This document shows positions 40,011 through 50,930 of a stretch of 64,000 nucleotides of DNA, piece by piece; positions within the stretch are counted from its first letter, which is position 1; the number at the start of each line of letters is the position of its first letter. A program made the position numbers and the translations under genes. The notes beneath the pieces are model-generated. The model worked only from the letters and a program-made list of their open reading frames with translations. It made no database searches and was not told the origin of the DNA. Source of the DNA: Cycas panzhihuaensis (lineage: Eukaryota; Cycadophyta); contig CM041465.1 in NCBI GenBank assembly GCA_023213395.1, positions 31,689,741-31,753,740 of the forward strand, in the 5' to 3' direction.

Positions 40011-40560
40011 ATGTTTAATGTCAAAACACTTTCCATGCCTGTTCATACTTCTTCTCGAGTAATTTTGTCAAGAACTTTTATGGGACTTCTATTTATCAGA
40101 TAGACTGCAACATTGACTGCTTCAACCCAATATATATTTAAGACATCTTTTTCTTTTACCATGCATTGTGCCATTCATGTTATAGTCTTGCTCAGTCCTT
40201 CAACTACTCCATTCGATTGTGAGTATATAGAGTAGTGATTTGTCTATGAATGCCATGCATTTTACAAACATTTGAAAATTCATTCGAAACATATTCTCCT
40301 CCTCCATCTATTCTAACTGTTTTGATCTTGTGTCCACTTTCTAACTCAACTTGAGCTTTAAATTCTTTGAAACAATCAAGGGCTTCTAATTTTCTAAAGA
40401 TAAAAAATACCCAAGCCTTCCTGATGAAATCATCTATGAATGTGAAAAAATACCTAGCACCATTAATAGAGTTTGGTGTGATTGGTCCACATATATCACT
40501 ATGAACCAATTCTAATTTTTCTTTCGTTCTCCAGTTACTTTCCTAAAATGGTGCTCTGTG
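40011..40560 (-). pseudogene. Copia integrase fragment (element P)
   Basis: 40,509-40,204 is open: MVHSDICGPITPNSINGARYF, FIDDFIRKAWVFF and VRIDGGGEYVSNEF keep the first two catalytic Asp. Further left, in another frame, comes the YWVEAVNVAVYLINRSP block, and then the gene stops abruptly near 40,030 at the polypurine tract. Everything downstream (RT, RNase H) is missing. Confidence 0.86.
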
Positions 40561-40801
40561 TTACTTGCCTAACATGTAGCTTTTGCAGACATAGGAATTT
40601 ATTGTAAAGTTAGCAAGAAATCTATCAACCATAGCAAGACTTTTAAGCATTTTAACCTATCATCTATAATATGTCCATACCAAGAATGCCAAATTTCATT
40701 ATTATTGTTCTGAACAACAAAAGTTTTATAGAAGAGACAATAGGAGTAGAAATTAATTTATAAAGGTTATCAATTTCTATCCCTTTGAAAGTGATCTCAC
40801 C

Positions 40802-41160
40802 TCATTTTTTCATATCATAATCATAACACTTCCCATCTTCATGGAATATTACTCGAAGTTTCTTCTCTCTTAATTGTGATACAGAAAGAAGATTTTTCTC
40901 CAAACTTCGAACAAACAAAACATTGTCAATCTTCTTGACATTCTGCTTGGTTTTAATTGCTATGGTTCCTTTGCCTTTAATCTTCAAAGAACAATCATCA
41001 CCAAGCTCAACAATTTTGTTTGTTGGGTATGGGAGTAGAGTTTCTATCCAATCTTCTCTCCTGATCATATGATTTGAGGCTTCAGAGTTGATGGACTAGT
41101 CTTCGATGTAATGAGCACCTGAGACCAAGGCAACAACAAAGGCAGTTTCTTCTTCATCTT
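40802..41160 (-). pseudogene. Copia protease region (element P)
   Basis: SINSEASNHMIRREDWIETLL corresponds to the DSGASNHM active-site loop of relatives. The catalytic Asp is Asn and the Gly is Glu, so it is inactive. A stop lies a few codons upstream. Downstream, LKIKGKGTIAIKT and LFVRSLEKNLLSVSQL are typical of this region in B and H. Confidence 0.85.
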
Positions 41161-42079
41161 TATCCTTGGGCTATTCATTACTGATATTTCCTTCAATATG
41201 CTTTCCTTTTAAAAAAAGCAATTGCTTGAGAGATGCCCATATTTGCCACAGTAATAACAAGGACAAGTTTCTACTGTTCTACACTCTGCAACAGTGTGAC
41301 TTGAACTTCCACAATGATAACATGCTCGGGTGTCTATTGACTTTCCTCTGCCTAATCATGTCCTTCCTCTAATGAATCTTCCTTTGCCAATTCTTATGTC
41401 TACTGATCTTCCTTTTGTTCCTCTTACTCGTTTCCCTGTTCACCAATTCTGAGTATTGAGATAAAAGCTTCTTCAACTTTTGTTTCCTCCTCATACCTTC
41501 GGATCCTATGCTCTTGTTGAAGAAAATGTCCGCACAAAGTATCAAATGACATTTTATTGGCTTGTCCCCCAACAATATGTGTATTTACCAGATTGTCAAA
41601 TGATTTTAGTAACTTATTAAGTATTAAGCAAATAATTTTAGCATATGATACTGATTCACCTACAGAGGCAAGATTATCTTTGATTTCTACCAATTTTGTG
41701 ATAAAATCTACAACTTATTCACCCTTTTGTAAGTGAATCTGATATAGTTGTTCTCTCAAAGTAATGATATAAGCCTCGTTCTTCTAACTATACAATGATG
41801 CAAGGGCTTTCTAGGCTTCAATTTTTAGGACATGGCTTCACTAATATGAGTCAAGATAGAATCACTTATAGACAAAGTAATTATGACTAATTATTGCCTA
41901 TCTCTTTCCTCCCAACTAGCAATTTTTACAATATCTTCAATGACTGGTTTCTTTTCTTTTTCAGTAACAATATCCCATGCATTTTTTGCAACTAAAAGCC
42001 CTTTTATTTTGACTTTCCAAGTAGCATAATTTTGATTGGTTAGCTTATCTGACTCATCCAAAGAGTAGATTGAAGCCAT
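41161..42079 (-). pseudogene. Copia gag (element P)
   Basis: The start is the ATG at 42,079 (MASIYSLDESDKLTNQNYATWKVKIKGLL), the typical Copia gag N-terminus. The central part at 41,693-41,424 carries ICLILNKLLKSFDNLV, and the zinc-knuckle region near 41,230-41,330 is in a third frame. At least two frameshifts separate the parts. It is related to gag of B and H. Confidence 0.87.
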
Positions 42080-42770
42080 TTCACAATAAATTGGAGGAAA
42101 ATTTATAGACTAAGAATTTTAGGTGACTATGACAGGCCAAATTCGTACGACTATATGGATGTACCCAAAAAAGTACAGGTGTATGAAACTTGGAAAAAAA
42201 CCCTCAAAAGATAAATCTCAACTTCGTCTATAGGGATCGGAAGTCAAATTTCAGAAAAAAATTCTAGATTGAGAAAAAAATGGCTTGAAAATAAGAGGAG
42301 CGACTAGGGTTTAATTCACTCTTTTGCTCATAACTTGAAAAATCTCCAGTGAAATCTTGCGAACTTATACTTGATAAAAAACTTACAGTCTGAGGAAGAT
42401 TTTTAGACCACTACTGTATCTGAAACGAAGAAAAATGGGAGAAATTTATTGGAGAAGGTTCAAACCCGAGCCTAGGGTTTTCTATGAATTCCCACTTATC
42501 AAGGAAAAATTTGTGAATGCTTCTTTGGAATAGTAGGCTCTACTCCTTGAGATGCCTCTGCTAGTAAAATTCCGTATGGTTCTGAGCACTTTGATTTTTC
42601 AACTGTACAGGTCTATATGGTTCTATATAGTTCCATACAACTTCTTCCTTTCTTCAAATTATGTTATCTCTCTCCTTCAGATCTTTATCACCTTGCCCCT
42701 TGCTTAGTTTCTTAAGCAAACAGTGTTTGACACCTGAGTCTGGCTTTCCCTTAGACTTGCCCTAATACCA
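42080..42770 (-). other. PBS and leader of element P
   Basis: A leader of about 690 bp. The primer-binding site is TGGTATTAGGGC on the minus strand, just left of the 5' LTR (about 42,758-42,770). Scattered GTAC words are seen, as in leader H. I find no ORF of note. Confidence 0.75.
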
Positions 42771-42983
42771 TGTTGAAAACCAAATTGAGAAAATAAATGA
42801 ACTTCATTGAATAATGACAAAGAAATTGTCTCTCTTATATACAACTGATTTACATAACAAATCTAGTACATGTATGATAAGTGTCACTTTAAGATAGAAG
42901 AGGGATGACAACACATAACCCTCAATTTACATAAAGATCGCAATGGTACAAGTCTTAGGATGAAACATTAATATTCTATAACA
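42771..42983 (-). repeat. 5' LTR of element P
   Basis: 213 bp, TGTTGAAAACC to TTCTATAACA, similar in length and general layout to the B LTR (216 bp). It does not resemble the left LTR of P. Confidence 0.82.
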
Positions 42984-42988
42984 CTTTG

Positions 42989-43496
42989 CGCTTATGTTTG
43001 TTGGATCTTTTAATCTTGAATGTTTATATGTTGCACTACATTTGTTCTTGAATGTTTCGTTTCTTGAAACTACATTTACACTTGCATGTCTTAAAAATAT
43101 TTAAATTTCTAAGCTTTCTCCTCATGAACATAAGACTAGAGAGTCTTCAACACAAACCCAAAGGTTTGTTATAGTGGCTTCGGCCACAATCTTCAAATCT
43201 GGAATAGGTCTTGGACCTCTTTCGACTCTAATACCATGTTGGAAATCAGAATTGCAAAGTGGCAAACAAAACAAGTTTACGGGTATAATTAATCTACTCT
43301 CTTTCAAATCCTCATCTCTTTATTTCTTAATAATATATCCTTATAACAATACACACGAATGTGCTATACAAGTATGTTGACGTAACAACCTTTGGTTGAA
43401 TGCATGCATGTGAGGTTCACAAGAGGTGAGCTCGACTAATTGCAACATAATACAAATAAATGTACATTAGGCTAAACCCTAATGTAAATATTAACA
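42989..43496 (-). mobile_element. 5' end of another Copia (R): LTR, PBS, leader
   Basis: On the minus strand a 260-bp LTR (43,237-43,496) ends at TCCAACA and is followed by a primer-binding site TGGTATTAGAGTCG (about 43,223-43,236) and about 235 bp of leader, which stops where P begins. The remainder is either interrupted by P or lost. No coding part is recognised. Confidence 0.7.
43237..43496 (-). repeat. 5' LTR of Copia R
   Basis: TGTTGGAAATC to AATATTAACA on the plus strand, about 260 bp, next to a clear primer-binding site. The outer end is set by the TGTTAATATT motif only. Confidence 0.68.
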
Positions 43497-44982
43497 TACA
43501 ATTTGTATAATAAATCTAATAAACATGAGTTATTTTTATTTTCTCACCCACTCTATGTATGTCGCTTGTCTCTCTAGTTGTTCAGTAGTATGTTGCTAGT
43601 CTCCTTGGGCATTCTTGGGGTACGTACCATTAGAATCCCTATGCATTCACGTGATATTGAGCTTTTTTGCTTAATACCAGATGGCACTCTCCCATTGGCT
43701 CACTTTGTTGACTTCATTCTTAGTTAGCTTGTTCTACAAGTTACCTAAAACCGACTTCTACTCGTCAGAATGATTTTATTTGTCCTTATGCCCATAAATA
43801 TCTTGCATGAAATTATTTTGGATCATCATTTTATCATTCATTATCACTAGTCATGCTCACGACATCTCTTCATGCTTTCATGATTTCACTTGCATGACAT
43901 CATTTGATTGTTAATTCAGATCCATTTCTGCTTGTAGCTGGAGGATTTTACATGTCTTAGCTATTGTTTTCGCATTTTTAGATGTTAATCGCTTTCTCAC
44001 CAATTTTTGCTACTTCTTTGTTCCACTCATCTCTTTGTTTTTTAAGCAACCATGTTGTGGGTTACTTACTACATTTCTACAATGATGTCTCGGGTTATCT
44101 ACAACACTTGTATGGTGATACCACAAGTCATACCATGTGTTTATGCTACGACGTCATGGATCATGTATTGCAATTCAATGATATGTCTCTGTAATGATTT
44201 TCTATTACGTCATAGGTGATACTCCTTGTTTTAGCAGCACAGCCGTAGGTTTTGCTCTGCATTTCCATGGTATTTGTTTCTCGATTTGATTCGCTTTCTT
44301 TTCTTTCTTCTTCTTGTTTTTCTTCTTCACACGTTTTGGATTGTTTTTGCAAGATCTACTGCCAAGTGTCTGTTAACTCATATAGCCTTTATCTCTCTCT
44401 TGAAGCAACTCTCCTTCACTCTCATATATGTTTCATTTTGCTAACATTAAGAAGTAATTGGCAACATTTTCTTTTTTCTTTTGTTTTGCTAGAAGAATAT
44501 TGGAAAGTAATCTCATGTGTATGCCCAACATCAATAAGTGCCCATCTTCGGGTAACAAGTCAAGTAAGAGCCACTTTCGTGCTTGATTTGCGTTACTTTC
44601 GTAAAAAAAACATATTTGTTTATTTTGGTTAAAGAAATGAATTGATGCAATTAGAACCCCATATTTCCTTACTAAAAGTTACTTTGCATAGATACTTTTG
44701 TCACACATTGGAACATAAGACTAGTTGAGTGAATTCCCCTTCTTTCCTCTAGGGTATATCTCGCCTTTAGGTATTATCTTAACAAGTAGGAAACCCTTTC
44801 TACCAGCCATAAAGGGGATATCCACTTCAAATTCTTATAAGATCAAACAAATATGTTATGATATTCCTCAAATAGGGCGTAGGCCTATGCTACTATCTTA
44901 TGGTAACAATAGCCTCGCATTGCTATATTTTAAGGGTTGTTATTATTGCCAATGTTCAGTTGGCAAGTTTTCAATCCCTCAA
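43497..44982. other. Dark region without recognised feature
   Basis: About 1.5 kb. There is a pyrimidine run with CTT repeats near 44,298-44,340. Short ORFs exist on both strands (for example 44,252-44,632 plus, 126 codons, hydrophobic and Ser-rich), but none shows a domain. No LTR pair or RNA gene is visible. Confidence 0.45.
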
Positions 44983-45067
44983 TGTTAGAAAATAATGTTT
45001 ACATATTTGTTTAAGTATGTCTAAGTGTTTAATTGTGTGTCTCAACTCTTTAGGGTCATGACTAAAG
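44983..45067 (+). repeat. N LTR, first piece
   Basis: First 85 bp of the N LTR, ending with the TSD copy TAAAG. Confidence 0.85.
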
Positions 45068-45357
45068 TCAAACGGGTTAATGTCACAAGGTCATTACATT
45101 AGTTGATTATTCTTAAAAAGGGTCTTAAGTGAACTTTAAATTAAATCACTTAAGTGAAATGCACTTTTATGTGCATTATGTGTAATTTCATTTCACCTAA
45201 CTCTAATGCTCCCTCTATCAATATAAAAGTAAAAGCTCAATGGAGGAGGCTCATTCTTACCTCCCCATTTTGTGAAAACTACTCTCAAGTCTCTCTTGCT
45301 CCCATGTTTGCCTTTGTGTTTAGTGCATAGAGATGAATGATAGATCCACTCTTTTCA
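45068..45357 (+). repeat. 5' LTR of Copia A
   Basis: 290 bp. TCAAACGGGTTAATG to CACTCTTTTCA; a CAATATAAAAG TATA-like stretch lies inside. Confidence 0.94.
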
Positions 45358-45359
45358 TG

Positions 45360-45374
45360 TGGTATTAGAGCTTG
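45360..45374 (+). other. Primer-binding site of Copia A
   Basis: TGGTATTAGAGCTTG, two bases after the LTR, an initiator tRNA-Met type site with one change from TGGTATCAGAGC. Confidence 0.88.
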
Positions 45375-45869
45375 CTTCCTTCATATTCCTCACTTGCACT
45401 TGTAATGGAGCCATCACTTCCTTCTCCCCCACAATCCATGTGGTGAAGGAGATTGCGAAAGTGGATTTGGAAATATTTTCAAGTTTTTATCATAGCATAT
45501 TTAGTATTGTTTGCTTTCCCTTTCTCTTTTGCAGGTTTGGAAGCACAATACAAGGACTTATAAGGCACAAGGATTCCAATCCTTTGGTATCCATTTATGC
45601 TATCTCATTATTCTTTTATTTTCCCTCTTTTTGGCCATTTAACAAGGGGAAATACTGCCAAAATTTTTCTAGCATTTAGAAGAATGTTAGTAAGGGGAGG
45701 TTCTACCCACTTTTTTTACGAATTTGGAGCCATTTAAAATATCCATCATTGTATGCTCTCACCTTGCCCATATTGGGATCTTGGTGATCAAAAAATAATG
45801 GAAATTTCATATGGTATCATGTGTTGATGAGATATTTGCAAGCTAAATTTTCTGCAAAAATAAAATCTG

Positions 45870-46235
45870 CTTGTTGAACTTCATAGGTCTGCCAAAATTT
45901 CTACAGAGCTCCAATTGACCTGATTTCAAGTGCTAAAGATGAGGCTCTGAGTCTAATTTTCAACGCAAAAATCGGCACCTAATTTCGTTGTCGTATGAGA
46001 AAGTTATTGCTGTTTTAGTGAACAAAAGTTATTTTTAGTAAGAATTTTGAAAAAATATATTCCGTCCACTTTGTGGGACTGCAAAAAACTTTGCAAAATT
46101 CATTTGGACCTGATTCCACTTCCTGAAGATGAAGCTTTGAGTCTAGTTTGTAGCACAAAAACAAGCACTCAATTTGGTTATCGTGGGAGAAAGTTATTGT
46201 TGTTTTAGTGAAGACTACTTTTTTGTATTAAAAAA
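45870..46235 (+). repeat. Tandem duplication (190-bp offset) in leader A
   Basis: Both copies share GACCTGATT, GAAGATGARGCT-like and CAATTT...GAGAAAGTTATTG blocks in the same order. Divergence is considerable. Confidence 0.7.
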
Positions 46236-47073
46236 AAAATGTGAAGAAATTTTCTTCCTTCTTTTTATAAAGCTTAAAAGCCCATTATAAAAATGAGTAA
46301 AAAACACCTGGATCGGAGCAATATCTGGTGTCCTCACTCACTTATCAACATTACATTTCAACACTCCAAAATCACTTCAAGCAGGCACTCTAAAGACACT
46401 TCAAGCAAGCACTTTATTTTCAGTTATATGTACATTTGATGAAAATTCGATAATCTTTTCACTCTCCCTAAAAAGAACGCATCACGTACGTTATTTTTTG
46501 CCATCTTGTACCTATTTACACACTCGCCAAGGTTGAGATACCTTGGTTGGCAGAATGTCGTGCCATAAAGGAGGTGTGGGTTTCAAGTTAGGACTGGACT
46601 GAACCGGAATATTGGTGAGGTTTGGTTAGCCATACCATCGTGCCTCAATCAGGGATCATCCTGATAACCAATTGGAAAAACTGAAACTTTAATACAACAT
46701 TAAAATATACCCAATCCAATATCCGTCATAGCCATGGGTATGCACGTACCACTCTTCAAAAGAGGTATATAGCTGCACATTGGTGAACTAAGTGAGGATT
46801 GGGAGTACCTGGACTCCATTGTGACTTGGATTTCATCACCAAGCACAATTGCAGGTATCGCGGGTGAAAGCCAACTTAATTCTACTGGAAACCTAGGCAT
46901 CCCTTCAACAACCTCAACTACATGTTGACCGCAAGTTAGAGGTTATTGGGTTAATTACCTATCCTACATTTGAGTTTCAAGTTGTGTACACCCAATGATA
47001 TCAGGTTCCACATTGGCCTACAATCTTGTATATTGATCACTTATTTATAAAAAGTGATCGATAGTGTAATCAT

Positions 47074-47205
47074 AATCATAGTGCTTCTTATATTCCTGTT
47101 GTGGCAGGTTAATATTTGCCACAAGTGTTGGTGGCCAATTTTAATCATAGTGCTTCTCATATTCTTGCTGCGTCAGGTTAATATTTATCACAAGTGTTAG
47201 TGACT
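47074..47205 (+). repeat. Tandem duplication (69-bp offset) in leader A
   Basis: Two copies of about 60 bp from AATCATAGTGCTTCT through CAGGTTAATATTT to CACAAGTGTT. Confidence 0.8.
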
Positions 47206-47366
47206 TTTCACTAAGCTGCTCCATTCATCTTTGAGCAACCATTCTCACTTCTTCTTCCTTCTGCAACACTGTTTCATTGCATCTCCCATTTGTAAATAGT
47301 AATTGATCATTTATTTCCATCACTTTCATAGTTCCTTGTTCATTTCTTCCCTTCTCAAAAGATACA

Positions 47367-47721
47367 ATGTCTTCACAGTTCAAGTAAAATGTGAACTACA
47401 TTCTTAAAGGGAAAGAAAATTAGGATATGTGGTTCCTTTGGTGTCGAAATCTTGCCAAAGTATGAAGGTCTTTGGAGAGATCACTTGCAACTTACACCAT
47501 TTGTTGTTGCTACAACTACCACACCTTCTTCTGGAGGAACTACTCCAACTGCTCCCACAGAAGCTACAGCCCAATGCCAATGGGAACTTGATGATGATAA
47601 AATCTGTGCAGGGATACTTCTTGTCACTGATTATTCCCTACATAATCTCATTGATGAAGACGTACATGATACAGCATGGAAAGTTCTTGAAGTTCTCAAG
47701 AAGAATTTCGACACTAAATCA
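47367..47721 (+). pseudogene. Copia gag, N-terminal part (element A)
   Basis: A likely start is the ATG at 47,367. A frameshift leads to the open stretch at 47,452-47,721 with a Thr/Pro-rich segment, WELDDDKICAGILLVTDYSL and AWKVLEVLKKNF, the usual Copia gag helix. Element B interrupts it at codon boundary AATCA (TSD); gag resumes at 52,777. Confidence 0.82.
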
Positions 47722-47937
47722 TGTTGAAAAACAGAGCAAAATTTAAACAGAGAAATGAATGTGTGTTTTTCTATTGAGATTCAATCTGCTTAAATATACA
47801 ACAGTGATGTGATGGTTACAATCACTAATGTAACCGATCACTCGGATACTGCCAAGTGGCATGATCTTATGAGTACATTAAGGGTGGGTCTAACATGGCC
47901 CCCTTTTCTATCCTAGATAAAACATTATATTTCAACA
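47722..47937 (-). repeat. 3' LTR of Copia B
   Basis: 216 bp, TGTTGAAAAAC to ATATTTCAACA, followed by CCCCCTCTTAATG (polypurine tract on the other strand). Confidence 0.97.
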
Positions 47938-47944
47938 CCCCCTC

Positions 47945-48592
47945 TTAATGTTTTATCTCTAAAAGTCCTATCTTGTCTCTTAAATATTTGAGCTTTTCTC
48001 TCCCAAGAGGTTTTGTCAAAAGATCTGCAACTTGTTCAGATGTCGGACAGTATTCCAAGTCTATCTCTTTATTCTGCACTTTTTCTCTTATAAAGTGATG
48101 ATGAACTTCAATATGTTTTGTTCTTGCATGTAAAATTGGATTTTTGGTCAGCTTGATGGCACTTTGGTTGTCACATTTTAGAGAAGTTGCTCCTTTCTGC
48201 TGTTGATTCAAGTCAAGTAAGAGTTGTCTTAACCAGACGGCTTCACGGAGTTCTTGATGTGGGTGCTTTATATTACATACAGAGAGGAGAGAGCTACTGT
48301 TGCTTGTTTCTTCGCACCATGACATTCTTTGAAGCTCCTAAGAAAAACAAAATCCACTTGTGGATTTCCTTTGTTCTTTGTCACCGGCCAGTCGAATCGC
48401 GATTACCACTGTTATTTCAATTGGATGCCCCTTTGAATATACTAACTTGAGATCTGTTGTTCCTTTGAGATATCTCAGAATTCTTTTGCGGCTTGCAGTG
48501 TCTCAATTTTGGATTACGCATATATCTTGATATTAGTCCTCTTGAGTAGGAAATGTCGAACTGGTGGTACATCAAATAAATCGAGACTTCAA
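47945..48592 (-). pseudogene. Copia RNase H (element B)
   Basis: The C-terminal half is open (48,325-47,945): EAVWLRQLLLDL, CDNQSAIKLTKNPI, HIEVHHHFIREKVQN and EQVADLLTKPLGREKL up to the natural stop. The N-terminal half (48,330-48,592) is in other frames: YHQFDISYS and RYMRNPKLRH are recognisable, while the STSGF and catalytic Asp part is scrambled by frameshifts. Confidence 0.9.
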
Positions 48593-49273
48593 TCATTTGT
48601 GCATACAAAGTAACATCGGCATCTTTTCCATACTATCTACCGTTAGATCACAATTTGTTTCCATGGGAGTTGTGCATGGATTGCAATTCTCCATCTGAAA
48701 TTGAACAAGCAGATTTTTGATGTAGTTACTTTGGGACAAAGTTATGTAGTTTTGGTGTTGACCTATCTCCAGTCCCAAGTAATAATTTAGTGAACCCAAG
48801 TCTGTCATTTCAAATTTCTGCTGAAGTTGACTTTTGATCCACTTAATTCCTTCTACATCATTCCCAGTAAGAAGCATATCATCTACATAAACAACAATTA
48901 TTGTTATCTTGTTGTTCGTTTTTCTTATGTACAGACTGGAGTCTGAGTTGCACCGAATAAACTTATTTTCTTCAAGAAAGTGGTCTAATTTTGCATACCA
49001 GGCACGTGGCGCTTGTTTTAGACCATACAAGGCCTTTTTCAATTTGCAGACTAGATTCTCCTTTCCCTGTTCAGCATATCCTTCTAGTTGTTGCATATAG
49101 ACTTCTTCTTCTAGTTCACCGTTTAAGAAGGCACTCTTTACATCCATCTGAGAGATTCCCCAACCTTGGGCAGCAGCCAAGGCTATTACTGTCCTTACTG
49201 TGTTCATCTTTGCTCTTTGGAGAAAAGTCTCATCAAAATCTCGCTTTCTTTGTTTGGGTGTATCCCTTTGCAA
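48593..49273 (-). CDS. Copia reverse transcriptase core (element B), open frame
   Basis: 226 open codons: DFDETFLQRAKMNTVRTVIALAA, MDVKSAFLNGELEEEVYMQQ, KKALYGLKQAPRAWYAKLD, then VVYVDDMLLTG with the YVDD active site at 48,878-48,889 and the FEMTDLGSLNYYLGLEI connection. Catalytic residues are intact. The first RT blocks (TWELVELPANKSN, 49,307-49,440) are in another frame, so a frameshift separates the N-terminus. It would copy element RNA if made as part of the polyprotein. Confidence 0.92.
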   Translation of the reverse strand: MQRDTPKQRKRDFDETFLQRAKMNTVRTVIALAAAQGWGISQMDVKSAFLNGELEEEVYMQQLEGYAEQGKENLVCKLKKALYGLKQAPRAWYAKLDHFLEENKFIRCNSDSSLYIRKTNNKITIIVVYVDDMLLTGNDVEGIKWIKSQLQQKFEMTDLGSLNYYLGLEIGQHQNYITLSQSNYIKNLLVQFQMENCNPCTTPMETNCDLTVDSMEKMPMLLCMHK

Positions 49274-49720
49274 TTAACCTTGCCTTGTGTTTCTCAATTT
49301 TGCCATCTACTCCTTTCTTTGTTTTGTAAACCCATTTGCGTTCTGATTGGATTTATTAGCAGGTAATTCTACTAATTCCCACGTTTGATTTTTCTTGATT
49401 AAATTTATTTCATTGTCCATTGCTTCTCTCCATTCTTGATGATCTTTTGCTTCTTCAAAATTCTGTGGTTCAACTTTGCTTAGAAGGGCTCTTGACCTTT
49501 GACCCCGGGTTTTCTGTTCTAATATATTTCCTTCTTCAACTGATTCTTGGTCTTCTGAAGTAACTTCTGACTGATTCTCTGGCTCATCTTCTTGCATTAT
49601 TCTGTGTCCGGCAGTTTCCTGTTCCTTTTCATTTTCTATTACTTTAATTTGTGAAGATTCAATTGAGTTTTCTTCATTAAAGACGACATCTCTACTTACA
49701 TAGATTCTATTTGTTCATGG
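49274..49720 (-). pseudogene. RT N-terminus and IN-RT linker (element B)
   Basis: An open stretch of 96 codons (49,597-49,307): an acidic Glu/Gln/Ser-rich linker, then AKDHQEWREAMDNEINLIKKNQTWELVELP, the start of RT. It is frameshifted relative to the RT core. Confidence 0.88.
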
Positions 49721-50662
49721 ATCTATGCATTTATATGCCTTTGAATTTTCTTGTATCCTATTAAGACACATTCTATGCTTTTGCGTGCGCCTAATTTGGA
49801 CCTCCTTTTATCGTGAATATGCACAAATGCTTGACGCCAAATATTTTGAGAAAACTTACATCGGGTTTTGTCTGTCCAAGCTTCTTCAGAGTGATGTTCT
49901 TCAATGCTCTGGTTGGACTTGTTTATTAGATAGCATCTTTGTGCTAGCTACACTTAATATGTCTTAGATATTTTTGTTCCATACATCATGCTTGAGCCAT
50001 TTCCATCGAGTTCTATTCTTTCTTTCGGCTACTCCATTTGGTCGAGGAGTATAAGGAGTTGTAACTTGTCTACGAATCCCTCTATCTTTGTAGTAATTTA
50101 GAAACTCTTTTGACATATATTCTCCTCCCCATCGATCGATGCATTTGATCTTCATTCCCGATTCTAACTCGACACGCCTTAAATTCTTTAAACGTTTCAA
50201 AAACTTCTGACTTATTATGTAGGAAATATACCCATACCTTCCGGGTGAAGTCATCAATGAAAGTTAAGAAGTATCTGCATCCATTAATTGATGAGGTGAA
50301 ATTGGACCACGGATGTACGTGTGTATCAATTCTAATTTAGTGAGCTTTCCAAGTGCTTTCTTTAAAAGGATGTCTATCTTTGTTTCCCAAGTTGACAACT
50401 TTGTACAAACAAATGTATCTGATGAAATATTAGGTAAACCATTTACCATTTCCGACTTTTCCATTTGTTTAAGGGTATCAATTGAGAGATGTCCATACCT
50501 TAAATGCCACACTTTGTTATTAGAAAAAACAGTACAAGCTTTTTCTTCCAAATAAGGAAGTACGAGTTGTGAGGAGTTTGTAAAGATCATTGCATCGACT
50601 CCTTTTCCAACAAATTTTCCATCTTTTTCATATCCAAAATGTGGCAATTCCTTCTTCATCAA
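49721..50662 (-). pseudogene. Copia integrase (element B)
   Basis: 50,662-50,264 is open with the zinc-binding part (VWHLRYGHLSIDTLKQM). The first catalytic motif reads HTYIRGP, so the Asp is lost. A second frame (50,257-49,964) holds [14 protein letters not shown], where an extra Trp breaks the usual D-x-GGE spacing, and NGVAERKN with the Glu. The C-terminal part continues degenerate to about 49,720. It is inactive. Confidence 0.9.
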
Positions 50663-50930
50663 AAATAGTTCTCAAACCCTTTTTGCTCAATTGAGAGACG
50701 AGAGGAGATTCATTTTCAGATCCGGTACAAAAGAACATTCCCAATTCTTTTTCATTTCCATTCAGTTTATTGAAATGGTTCCAATCCCTTTTATATTAAG
50801 GGAATACTTGTCACCCGACTCAACGACTTGTCCATATTGTATGGATTCATGGTTTGGAACCATTCTTCCCGACTTGTCATATGTTTAGAGGCTCCACAAT
50901 CTATGTACCATATGTCTTTGTCTTTCATTC
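50663..50930 (-). pseudogene. Copia protease region (element B)
   Basis: DIWYIDCGASKHMTSREEWFQ at about 50,860-50,925 carries the catalytic Asp in a D-C-G triplet. The following part to the pre-integrase domain is frameshifted. Confidence 0.86.

Larger units (their letters stand above)
39638..42983 (-). mobile_element. Copia-type element P with mismatched ends
   Basis: A minus-strand Copia: on the right a 213-bp 5' LTR, primer-binding site, leader, gag, protease and part of integrase; on the left a polypurine tract and a 363-bp LTR. RT and RNase H are absent. The two LTRs do not align by eye, so the element looks chimeric or is two elements fused by a deletion at about 40,010. The flanks GTTTG (39,633-39,637) and CTTTG (42,984-42,988) match at four of five bases, which would argue for a single insertion. 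The two observations conflict. Confidence 0.65.
45375..47366 (+). other. 5' leader of Copia A with internal duplications
   Basis: About 2 kb without a credible ORF. Two diverged copies of a segment of about 170 bp are offset by 190 bp (shared GAGAAAGTTATTG at 45,997 and 46,187). A second duplication of about 60 bp is offset by 69 bp (AATCATAGTGCTTCT at 47,074 and 47,143). The stretch 46,500-47,000 is more G+C-rich, and its origin is unclear. Confidence 0.75.

Noticed and set aside
44252-44632. 126-codon plus-strand ORF as a secreted or membrane protein
   Set aside because: Low-complexity Ser/Phe/Leu composition from a pyrimidine-rich stretch; no start context or homology signal.
46700-46900. 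Minus-strand 66-codon ORF in the A leader as a captured host gene
   Set aside because: It has plausible composition but no recognisable family, and stops surround it; kept only as a question about the leader's origin.
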